In this document: in pieces, positions 15,141 through 22,819 of the stretch
How positions within the stretch are numbered: the stretch's first letter is position 1
Layout: every line of letters begins with the position of its first letter
Assembly: GCA_015485455.1 (NCBI GenBank)
Contig: WFTN01000219.1
Coordinates: 1-22,819, forward strand
Origin: Planctomycetota bacterium
GTDB lineage: Bacteria; Planctomycetota; GCA-002687715; DRQF01
Direction: 5' to 3'
Length of the DNA stretch: 22,819 nt
The notes under the pieces: generated by a model
The model's database searches: none
Seen by the model: only the letters and a program-made list of their open reading frames with translations
Told to the model about the DNA's origin: nothing
Made by a program: the position numbers and the translations under genes

Positions 15141-18100
15141 TTATTCTCCCGAACTCACAGCGGGATGATCTTGCCTTTTCTTCTTGTCTTTTCTCTTCTG
15201 AATCCGAATCTGCTTTCGAAGAGTCATCTCTTGAATCAAGCAGTAGAGAACCGGGACAACGAACATGGTCATCAACTCAATCGTCATACCGCCAACAGAT
15301 GGAATAGCCATAGGAACCATGATGTCCGACCCTCGCCCCGTGGAGGTTAAGACAGGCAACAAAGCTAAGATCGTCGTGGCCGTTGTCATCAAACAAGGGC
15401 GAGCGCGGCGACCGCCCGCTTGAACAATCGCTTCGCGAACAGCCTCGATGGTCTCTGGCTTACGTTCGTCAAAGCTCTGCTTCAAGTAGGTTCCCATAAC
15501 GACACCATCATCCGTCGCGATTCCAAAGAGGGCCAAGAAACCAACCCAAACTGCGACACTCAGATTGATGGGGCCCACTTGGAACAAAGTCCGCATGTTA
15601 GCGCCAAAGACCTCGAAATCCAGGAACCAAGGCTCTGCATAAAGCCACAGCATAATGAAACCGCCAGACCAAGCAACAAAGACTCCAGTAAAGATAAGCA
15701 AAGTCAAAGACACTTGGCGGAATTGCAAATATAGCAGCAAGAAGATGGCGAAAAGCGCTAATGGCAAGACCACCATCATCTTCTTTTCTGATCGCACCTG
15801 ATTCTCATAGGCACCTGCGAATGCAAAGCTTACACCGGCAGGAACAATCAAGTCGCCACTGGCAATCTTGTCATTCAAGAAGGCCTGGCACTCCTCAACG
15901 ACGTCCACCTCCGCATAACCCTTCTTCATGTCGAACAAGACATAACCGAGCAAAAAGGTGTCCTCACTCTTAATGACCTGAGGACCAGGCGTGTAGTGGA
16001 TCTTCGTTAATTGTCCCAAGGGGATTTGCGCCCCAGAGCCAGTTGGCACTAAAATTTCTTTCAAACTCTCCCACTGGTCTCGGAGCTCTCGAGAATAGCG
16101 AACGCGAACAGGATAACGCTCTCGCCCTTCAACCGTTGTTGTGATTCGGCGACCACCGACGGCAACTTCGATCACATCTTGAACCGTTCGTATGTGCACA
16201 CCGTAGCGAGCAATTGCATCCCGATCGATTTCTATTTCAATGTAGGGTTTGCCCACAATACGATCAGCGAAAACGGCACTCGCTTCCACCGAAGGAATCT
16301 CCTTGAGAAGCTTCTCAATTTCAAGACCGACCTTCTCGATGGTCGCCAAGTCTGGGCCCTTCACTTTAATCCCCATGGGGGCCCGCATACCACTTTGAAG
16401 CATGACGATTCGAGCTTCAATTGGTCTGAGCTTAGGAGCCGAAGGTGTAGCTCCTGGCACTTTCGCCGCCTCTATAATGGCATTCCATATATCATCCGTT
16501 GACTTAATCTCTGGGCGCCATTGACGAAATATCTTGCCGTTCTCATCCGGAACAAGCTCGCCATTGTCATCACGCAAGTATTCCTTCTTCTCTTCGTCGT
16601 AGGCAAAACGTAAGACTTGGCCGTCTTCATCAATAGCGTACTCAGACTTGTAGCTGATGATGGTCTCGATCATGCCGATAGGAGCTGGATCCAAGGGACT
16701 CTCCACCCGACCAATCTTGCCAACGACTTCTTCGATTTCAGGAATAGCACGAATGGCCATGTCTTGCAGGCGCAAGATGTCATGAGCTTCGCCGATAGAA
16801 GCATGAGCCATCGTCGTCGGCATATACAGGAAGGAGCCTTCATCCAACTTGGGCATGAACTCCTTCCCAAACCCAGTGAATTTATGTTTGGCAGTAATCC
16901 AGAATTCTGTTTTTCGGACATCGTCTGCTGATGCGATACCCGTCATCTCCACCACTTTCGGCACAAAACCAAAGGTCGCTTCGAATCCGCGCCATGTCAC
17001 AAGCCCGAAAGCCACGAGAGCCGTGGGCATGGTCAAGAACAAGAGTTTATGGCGCAGGCACCAGCGCAGGATGGGCTCGTATACGAGCAAGAACAAACGG
17101 ATCGAAAGTAAAATGCCCCCGATGATCCCGACCACAAAGACGAGGTTCTCCATGTCCTTCTCTGGACCAAAAGGAGCCCAGTGTTCGGCGAGATAGATAG
17201 CAACCAAAGTGGCCACAGCGATACTTGAGAACTTCAGAACAACAGAGACCAACTTGCTCGGCAAGAATGGTTCGGCCAGGCGCCACAATCCGATCACCAA
17301 AAGAATGGCCCCGGCCCACCACCAGGAAGCAAAGGCCAAGAATAGCCCAGAAACAATCAAAATGCCGCTCATGATCATGCGACCAACCCGACTCGGCTTC
17401 CCCTTGGCAATCAAGATATGGGCCAGAGGGGGAATAATCGTCAACGCCAAGACAACAGACGCAAAAAGAGCGAAAGTTTTGGTGTAGGCCAAAGGCTTGA
17501 AGAGCTTACCTTCCGCCGCCTCCATGGTGAAAACTGGCAGGAAGCTAACGATCGTCGTGAGAACACTTGTCAGAACTGCGGAGCCCACTTCAGAAGACGC
17601 TCGAAAGACAACCTCCAATCGACTCTCGTCTGGCGGTGCTTCATCGAGATGCTTTAGTATGTTCTCGCAGATTACGATTCCCATGTCGACCATGGTTCCG
17701 ATGGCAATAGCAATACCAGACAAGGCGACCACATTGGCATCAACCTTAAATTGACGCATGAGGATAAAGCAGGCGAGTACTGCAAGAGGAACAACACCCG
17801 AGATGAGCAAAGAGCTACGCAGATGCATCATCATGACGAGCACAACAATGATCGTCACGAGAATTTCTTCCAACAGAGCTGTATTGAGAGTACCGAGGGT
17901 TTCATAGATCAGCCCAGACCGATCATAGAAAGGTACGATCGTGATCTGAGAGACCGTCCCATCGGGTAGCGTCTTCTTCGGTAAACCCGGTGAAATTTCC
18001 TTGATCTTTGCTTTAAGCTTCTTGATGGCCGCGAGAGGATTATCACCGTAGCGAACAACGACCACGCCTCCCACTGCTTCGGCACCCCCTTTATCGAGCA

Positions 18101-19001
18101 CCCCACGACGTAGGGCTGGCCCCAACGTGACGCGAGCGACTTGGCGAATCGTGATAGGCACGTTGTCCGTCACCTTGACAACCACCTTCTCGAGATCTTT
18201 GACGTCCTGCACGAAACCAAGACCCCGAACCACATATTCAGCTTTGTTGATCTCAATCGTTCGAGCACCAACATCGACGTTGGACATACGAATAGCACTG
18301 TAGATTTCGCCTAAACCAACGCCATAGGCTCGCATGGCATCTGGGTCGACGTCAATTTGATACTCTTTGACAAAGCCACCAATCGAGGCGACTTCTGAAA
18401 CGCCGTCTACTCCTTGGAGGCCATAGCGCACATACCAATCTTGGGCCGTGCGGAGTTCTTGGAGATCCCAACCCCCCGTTGGATTACCATGCTCGTCTCT
18501 TCCCTCTAGAGTATACCAATACACTTGACCCAGCGCCGTAGCGTCTGGCCCTAAGGCTGGCTTGACGCCTTCAGGCACGGTTCCCGCAGGTAGACTGTTG
18601 AGCTTCTCCAAAATTCTAGTTCGCGACCAATAGAATTCAACATCATCTTTGAAGACAACGTAGATGGTCGAGAAACCGAACATCGAATAACTACGAATAG
18701 TCTTGACGCCGGGAATTCCCAAGAGTGAAACTGTGAGAGGATAGGAGACTTGATCCTCAATATCTTGAGGAGAACGGCCCATCCATTCGGTGAATACAAT
18801 TTGTTGGTTTTCGCCAATATCAGGAATTGCATCTACAGGAACGGGGTCACGAGGCAAGTCGCCCACGGACCAGTCGAAAGGCGCATTGAGAACTCCCCAA
18901 CCGATCACCATCAAGGTGACCAAAGCCACGATCAGCTTGTTTTCCAAGCAGAAACGCATGACATTGTCGAGGAGGGAAGGATTGTGAGGAACGTCGCTCA
19001 T
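15141..19001 (-). CDS. cusA: CusA-like Cu/Ag RND efflux pump, enlarged
   Basis: 1286 aa against about 1047 for E. coli CusA. Helix 4 reads AIAIGTMVDMGIVICEN, with D439 and E446, the monovalent-metal (HME4) pattern. The three porter Met ligands of CusA are matched by M727 (FLYMP), M777 (IGMIE) and M867 (IVMLQSG), so Cu(I) or Ag(I) export is likely. The excess length lies in three places: about 75 added residues with three hydrophobic segments between helices 6 and 7 (about 535-640), a short block after helix 7 (about 675-708) and an acidic periplasmic insert (about 786-836). The C-terminus is a Lys/Arg-rich tail. The start overlaps the adaptor stop by ATGA. Enlarged CusA relatives occur in other phyla, so the length is not an assembly error. 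Confidence 0.93.
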   Translation of the reverse strand: MSDVPHNPSLLDNVMRFCLENKLIVALVTLMVIGWGVLNAPFDWSVGDLPRDPVPVDAIPDIGENQQIVFTEWMGRSPQDIEDQVSYPLTVSLLGIPGVKTIRSYSMFGFSTIYVVFKDDVEFYWSRTRILEKLNSLPAGTVPEGVKPALGPDATALGQVYWYTLEGRDEHGNPTGGWDLQELRTAQDWYVRYGLQGVDGVSEVASIGGFVKEYQIDVDPDAMRAYGVGLGEIYSAIRMSNVDVGARTIEINKAEYVVRGLGFVQDVKDLEKVVVKVTDNVPITIRQVARVTLGPALRRGVLDKGGAEAVGGVVVVRYGDNPLAAIKKLKAKIKEISPGLPKKTLPDGTVSQITIVPFYDRSGLIYETLGTLNTALLEEILVTIIVVLVMMMHLRSSLLISGVVPLAVLACFILMRQFKVDANVVALSGIAIAIGTMVDMGIVICENILKHLDEAPPDESRLEVVFRASSEVGSAVLTSVLTTIVSFLPVFTMEAAEGKLFKPLAYTKTFALFASVVLALTIIPPLAHILIAKGKPSRVGRMIMSGILIVSGLFLAFASWWWAGAILLVIGLWRLAEPFLPSKLVSVVLKFSSIAVATLVAIYLAEHWAPFGPEKDMENLVFVVGIIGGILLSIRLFLLVYEPILRWCLRHKLLFLTMPTALVAFGLVTWRGFEATFGFVPKVVEMTGIASADDVRKTEFWITAKHKFTGFGKEFMPKLDEGSFLYMPTTMAHASIGEAHDILRLQDMAIRAIPEIEEVVGKIGRVESPLDPAPIGMIETIISYKSEYAIDEDGQVLRFAYDEEKKEYLRDDNGELVPDENGKIFRQWRPEIKSTDDIWNAIIEAAKVPGATPSAPKLRPIEARIVMLQSGMRAPMGIKVKGPDLATIEKVGLEIEKLLKEIPSVEASAVFADRIVGKPYIEIEIDRDAIARYGVHIRTVQDVIEVAVGGRRITTTVEGRERYPVRVRYSRELRDQWESLKEILVPTGSGAQIPLGQLTKIHYTPGPQVIKSEDTFLLGYVLFDMKKGYAEVDVVEECQAFLNDKIASGDLIVPAGVSFAFAGAYENQVRSEKKMMVVLPLALFAIFLLLYLQFRQVSLTLLIFTGVFVAWSGGFIMLWLYAEPWFLDFEVFGANMRTLFQVGPINLSVAVWVGFLALFGIATDDGVVMGTYLKQSFDERKPETIEAVREAIVQAGGRRARPCLMTTATTILALLPVLTSTGRGSDIMVPMAIPSVGGMTIELMTMFVVPVLYCLIQEMTLRKQIRIQKRKDKKKRQDHPAVSSGE

Positions 19002-21478
19002 TTGCCTTCTCCCATGTGGGTGCTCTTGATCTCTCCACAGGAGAACATCGATGAGCCATAGAATGGATTTTCAACTTCATCGGACACTTGCAACCAAGTC
19101 CCGCCCTTGCCGCCATTGGCCATGGAGCAAAACGCTGTGTGATAGGTAGTTTTCCCTGGGTGACCGAATGAGTTTTCCATCTCTAAGATTTTTGGGGCGA
19201 TTTCATTAAACATTTTACGTGCAGACTTGATGTCACTGGCATGAGGCCCGTGGGCCGTTTTTGCAAGTAAAGCCTGACTCAGATTGTCCCAGTTCCCGGG
19301 TACTTTCAGATCCTGAGGAAAACTCTTAACCGCGGTGTTTATCGCTGTCATCGCCGTTTTCGCAGCCTCAAGATCGTCACTTGAAAGCGCTTTATGAAGC
19401 TGAAAGTAAGCCCCGTAAATGGGAGCTGTCGCTGCAAGAAAATCTCGCCCAACAGACACTTTCATCCCATTCGAATCCGCCTTTCCCGCGTCCGACTTAT
19501 CCTTGGATTTCATCACTGGCTTGCCATCTGCCCCGGCGAACTCTTCTCGAATTTCGCCGCAAGTAAACATCGATGAGCCATAGAAAGGATTCTCTACACT
19601 TTCGGCCAATTGCAACCAGGACGCCCCTTTCCCTTGAGCAGCCATTGGACAAAAAGCCTCGCGATGAACCGCTTTTCCGCGGTGTCCAAAGGATCGTTCG
19701 ACGGCGAGGATAGACTTGGAAACCACTTCAAAGATTCCGCGAACACTGGCAATCTTCTGAGCGTGTTTCAGGTGTTCTGTGGCCCGCACGATTTCAGCCG
19801 ACAGCGCATTCCAACGTTCATGAGCTTGAGCGTTGGCCAAAGTGACCGCGAGATTCTTCGCCTCCTTCGTCATCATCGACATGGCCATTTTGGCAGCCTC
19901 AACATCATCCTTTGTGAGAGCGACCTGAGCCTCGAAGTATCCTTGATAAACACGCTCAAGAGCCTCAAGAAACTCTGGGGTCGTTTCCATTCGACTGGCG
20001 TCCGCCTCTTCCGTCATACTCATCATGCTTGGTTTAGCTAAGATCTGGAGGGCACTGTCAATCTTAAAGTTGCCATTGGTGACAACCATTTCACCCTCTT
20101 TCAAACCATCGTAAATGAGATACCAATCCCCAGCCCGAGGCCCCACAACCACTTCTCGCCCTTCAAAAGTCGGGCGTTCCGTATCTGGACGTTGCACATA
20201 AACAACACCTCGCTTGCCAGTCAGAAGAACAGCTGTACTAGGAACCACAATGGGTGGTTGTAAGTCGGTCTTGGCAGCGGAGAAGCCGAGGGACGTAGCG
20301 GGAACAAGAACCATCTTGCAAATATCACAAATGCCTTCTTCGTCCTTGACCACTTCATGGTGCATAGGACAAATCCATTTCTTAGCCATATCTGGCTCAA
20401 GGACTTGGCCGCCTTCAGCTATCTTGCTTCGTAGTACGGCACGAACGAACATGCCTGGTTTGAGCTTAAGATCCTTGTTGGCAACATTGACACGGATCTT
20501 CTTGGTCCTGGTCTTCTCATCCAAGTATGGCGGGACGAAACTGATCCAGCCGTCAAACTTTTCTCCCGGATGTGCCTCGGTTTCGATCTGAACTTTCTGG
20601 CCGTAGCGAATCCAAGGGAAGTCCATCTCGTAGGCATCCAGCTCCAGCCAAACAACAGAAAGATCTGCCACGGTGTAGATCGGTGAGCCAACCTTCACAT
20701 ACATTCCTTCCACTGCTTTCTTGTGAATTACAACGCCAGACAAGGGGGCATTGATTTGGATGTGGGTTTGAACTTCACCCCTTTCCTCAATCGCAGCGAT
20801 TTGTTCCGATGTGAGTCCCCAAAGCCGTAGCTTTTCCCTCTCCGACTCCAAATGCTTCTTAGCGCTATTCTTCAGGAATTCGCTTTTTTCATTCGCCGTT
20901 TCCTCTAAGCTCTTCCTCGCCTCAAGAAGGGACTCTTGGGCCTCCAAGAGCTGAGGTGAATAGAGCAGAACCATGTGATCACCCTTCTCCACCCTGGTTC
21001 CGGTATAGTCGACAAAAAGACGATCCAGTCGCCCAGGGATCCAAGCGGACAATGACTTAACCCGGGTCTCGTCGTAAACGACCTTTCCCACCATCCGAAT
21101 CGTTGATTCCACGAACCTGCGTTCGACTCGGCTTGTCTGAACTTGTGCCAGCGCCATATCTGACTTGGACATGACTAAGGCCCGGGGCCCAGCGTCGTCA
21201 CCAGAGCTTTTCAGTTCAATCAGATCCATGCCACAGATGGGGCAAGCACCGGGTTCTGGCATCTTGATTTGAGGGTGCATGGAGCAAGTCCAAATGACAC
21301 CAGCAGCCGCATTGGAGCTAACAGGGGCTCCCTTAGCGGAGGACTCCGCCGGGGCACGCCCAGAAGAACCGACCTCGTAGGCCACGTAGATCAAGAGAAT
21401 AGTAACCAGAATGCGCGTCCAATTGGCACCAACCAAGTAGGCCAGGACTTTCTTCGCTGTGAGTTTCTTGTCGGTCAT
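18998..21478 (-). CDS. cusB: CusB-like adaptor with two HMBD motifs and two DUF3347 domains
   Basis: 826 aa, twice the length of E. coli CusB. In order: an N-terminal membrane anchor (about 19-36); a heavy-metal-binding domain (WTCSMHPQ, then CPICGM, 63-84); lipoyl half 1 (about 143-175); a short helical hairpin (about 176-233); lipoyl half 2 and beta-barrel (about 236-350); a second HMBD-like motif (WICPMHHE, CDICKM, 368-389) inside the membrane-proximal region (to about 480); then two DUF3347 repeats (about 500-645 and 676-817). Each repeat ends in FCPMA or FCSMA, a WLQ, and ENPFYGSSMF-x-CGEI. The adaptor links CusA to the outer-membrane factor, and the added domains probably load or buffer Cu/Ag. 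It overlaps both neighbours by 4 bases; GGAGGAG precedes the start. Confidence 0.92.
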   Translation of the reverse strand: MTDKKLTAKKVLAYLVGANWTRILVTILLIYVAYEVGSSGRAPAESSAKGAPVSSNAAAGVIWTCSMHPQIKMPEPGACPICGMDLIELKSSGDDAGPRALVMSKSDMALAQVQTSRVERRFVESTIRMVGKVVYDETRVKSLSAWIPGRLDRLFVDYTGTRVEKGDHMVLLYSPQLLEAQESLLEARKSLEETANEKSEFLKNSAKKHLESEREKLRLWGLTSEQIAAIEERGEVQTHIQINAPLSGVVIHKKAVEGMYVKVGSPIYTVADLSVVWLELDAYEMDFPWIRYGQKVQIETEAHPGEKFDGWISFVPPYLDEKTRTKKIRVNVANKDLKLKPGMFVRAVLRSKIAEGGQVLEPDMAKKWICPMHHEVVKDEEGICDICKMVLVPATSLGFSAAKTDLQPPIVVPSTAVLLTGKRGVVYVQRPDTERPTFEGREVVVGPRAGDWYLIYDGLKEGEMVVTNGNFKIDSALQILAKPSMMSMTEEADASRMETTPEFLEALERVYQGYFEAQVALTKDDVEAAKMAMSMMTKEAKNLAVTLANAQAHERWNALSAEIVRATEHLKHAQKIASVRGIFEVVSKSILAVERSFGHRGKAVHREAFCPMAAQGKGASWLQLAESVENPFYGSSMFTCGEIREEFAGADGKPVMKSKDKSDAGKADSNGMKVSVGRDFLAATAPIYGAYFQLHKALSSDDLEAAKTAMTAINTAVKSFPQDLKVPGNWDNLSQALLAKTAHGPHASDIKSARKMFNEIAPKILEMENSFGHPGKTTYHTAFCSMANGGKGGTWLQVSDEVENPFYGSSMFSCGEIKSTHMGEGK
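19044..19585 (-). repeat. Direct repeat inside the adaptor gene (DUF3347 duplication)
   Basis: AACATCGATGAGCCATAGAA occurs identically at 19044-19063 and 19566-19585. The offset of 522 bases is exactly 174 codons, and the surrounding sequence is also similar. It encodes the YGSSMF segment of the two DUF3347 copies. Confidence 0.85.
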
Positions 21479-22819
21479 TTGATGACTCCTCCGCAGAGCG
21501 CTTTGAGCGCGGCCAAGGCTTGTTCGTAATTTGCGCGGGCTCGTTCTGACGATTTTTCAAACGCAAGAAGGACCCGCTGGCTGTCAATAAGATCAGTAAA
21601 TGAAGCTGTTCCCGCCCGGTAGGCGACTTCGGTCACCTCTAAAGCCTGCCTGGCTCTGGGCAGTAGGCTATCGCGGTAAAGGGCGACTTGCCTGAATGCA
21701 TCGTCCAGTTTGTAGGCTTGCAGGTCTAAAGAGGCGAAGAGATCGTTCTCTTTTTGCGCCAAGGCTGCCACCGCCGCTGCCCGCGAAGCCAAGGCTTCCT
21801 GTTCCGCTGCGTCATATTTGCGCGTTTGAATGGGGATGTTGAATGACAAAGTGAAGAGCAAAGGGTCATCGCCGCTCCCTGCAACTCCTCCCATGGTGGC
21901 GTTATCGGTGGCAATATAATTGGCCCCCAAGGTGAGATCCGGCCAGCGATCAAGATTGGCCAGTTCAGCACGCTTCGCATGCTTTTCCGCCTCCTCTCGC
22001 AAAGCCGCCAATTCAGGATTCATTCGTAGTAAGTTCTCTTTGAGTGGCCCAATGTTATAGACACGATCCGCTTCGCTGATCTTCGCTGGCCAAGGAAGAA
22101 GCATACTTCCTGGCCAATTCATCGCTGCTCGAATTCGAGAGCTGAGGGGCTGCCGGAATTTCTGCAAGGTCTCAATTTCGTTTTCGACCTTCCCGATTTC
22201 AACTTGCAGCCGAATCAGGTCGTCTTGGCCACCACCCCCCTGAATCTTACGCTGGGCAACTGGCTCCAGGCGCTTGAGCAAGACAAGATTCTCTTGGGTG
22301 ATGCGAACTGCTTGGGCCAAATAGGCGTACTCAAAGAAGGCACTACGGATTTCGAGTTCCACCGCCAGTTGCTTGGAAATGACCACAGCCCAGAGGCGAT
22401 TAGCTTCCTGCATTTGGACTTCGCCGCGGGTTTCAAGCTTGCCAAACCAAGGGAATGTTTGGGAAAGACCAAAAGTGTTTTCCTGAGGCCCTGTCCTGGT
22501 TTGAACACTCTCAACAAATTGGCCAAAAGTAAATCGGGGGTCAGGCAGTGCTGTCACCTGAGTGATTCTTTCCATGGCCGCTCTCCATTTCTCGAATGCA
22601 GAATGGACGCCGGCATTCATGGTGAGGCCGTACTTGGTGTAGTCCCCCAAGGTCGCTGAGTCGAGAGAGGGAACTTGGATTCCTGAAGTTTCCTCCGTTG
22701 CGCTTTCATCCGCTTGCTGATCGCCTTTCATTTCCCCTGGCTCAAAGAGCTGACTTCGGCGGTCATCAATGGCGCGGCGAACATGGTCAGACCGACACGC
22801 ACCGAGTGCGCTCAGGAGA
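21475..22819 (-). CDS. cusC: CusC-like outer-membrane factor (TolC superfamily lipoprotein, 5' partial)
   Basis: The Met at 22731 is not the true start: the frame continues open to the window edge and encodes LLSALGAC, a lipobox with the lipid Cys at 22795-22797, so the gene begins just outside. The visible part holds the two-fold OEP repeat. The first half (from Met22731, about 35-200) includes LPDPRFTFGQFV; the second half (about 230-415) includes LDRWPDLTLGANYIATDN and a late helix with AYRAGTASFTDLIDSQRVLL. It is the outer-membrane exit duct for the downstream adaptor and pump. Its stop overlaps the adaptor start by ATGA. Copper/silver specificity comes from the partner CusA. The promoter lies outside the window. 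Confidence 0.9.
   Translation of the reverse strand, partial: LLSALGACRSDHVRRAIDDRRSQLFEPGEMKGDQQADESATEETSGIQVPSLDSATLGDYTKYGLTMNAGVHSAFEKWRAAMERITQVTALPDPRFTFGQFVESVQTRTGPQENTFGLSQTFPWFGKLETRGEVQMQEANRLWAVVISKQLAVELEIRSAFFEYAYLAQAVRITQENLVLLKRLEPVAQRKIQGGGGQDDLIRLQVEIGKVENEIETLQKFRQPLSSRIRAAMNWPGSMLLPWPAKISEADRVYNIGPLKENLLRMNPELAALREEAEKHAKRAELANLDRWPDLTLGANYIATDNATMGGVAGSGDDPLLFTLSFNIPIQTRKYDAAEQEALASRAAAVAALAQKENDLFASLDLQAYKLDDAFRQVALYRDSLLPRARQALEVTEVAYRAGTASFTDLIDSQRVLLAFEKSSERARANYEQALAALKALCGGVIK

Noticed and set aside
21475..22731. Met at 22731 as the start of the outer-membrane factor
   Set aside because: The frame stays open upstream and encodes a lipobox at the window edge, so the gene is truncated by the window.
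1..22819. CRISPR arrays, insertion sequences, tRNA and rRNA genes
   Set aside because: No regularly spaced short repeats, transposase motifs, terminal inverted repeats or RNA-gene sequences were recognised on reading either strand.

Overview
The window looks like a piece of a Gram-negative bacterial chromosome or large plasmid, of roughly 50% GC. The outer-membrane factors, lipoprotein signals and RND pumps show a two-membrane envelope. Several traits are ones I associate with Planctomycetota and neighbouring PVC or Bacteroidota lineages: secreted YHS-like proteins, DUF3347 and heavy-metal-binding domains on a CusB-type adaptor, a 1286-residue CusA and a DUF2231 fusion. This placement is inference; no marker gene is present.

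Left part, plus strand (2-5328). The window opens inside a Cys-rich protein whose metallopeptidase-like domain has lost its catalytic Glu. Next is a hipB-hipA toxin-antitoxin pair joined by a 4-base overlap and preceded by several near-palindromic sites of the form ATCATATATGAT. Then come a membrane-anchored di-haem cytochrome c and a 12-helix haem-copper oxidase-superfamily subunit, also overlapping by 4 bases. Together they resemble a NorC/NorB-type complex, but with an unusual set of active-site and haem-ligand residues.

Right part, minus strand (22819 down to 5438). This is a heavy-metal resistance island read right to left in two blocks. Block 1 (22819-13182) is a copper/silver-type tripartite efflux set, with outer-membrane factor, very large CusB-like adaptor and very large CusA, each overlapping the next by 4 bases. 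It is followed by three exported or membrane proteins carrying five YHS-like Cys modules and His-rich stretches, and ends at a long hairpin (13053-13096). Block 2 (12944-5438) starts with a two-pore-type K+ channel-like protein. It continues with a small exported Cys protein and a CzcC-CzcB-CzcA-like divalent-cation efflux set, and ends at a terminator (5388-5428) facing the oxidase gene.

Working together: the CusA pump keeps the three Met ligands of the Cu/Ag class, while the CzcA pump carries the DFG-DG-EN signature of the Zn/Co/Cd/Ni classes, so the island probably handles both monovalent and divalent metals. The YHS, His-rich, HMBD and DUF3347 modules add many candidate periplasmic metal sites around the pumps. 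No metal-responsive regulator gene is in the window. No tRNA, rRNA, insertion sequence or CRISPR array was seen, and no gene-free stretch exceeds 300 bases.
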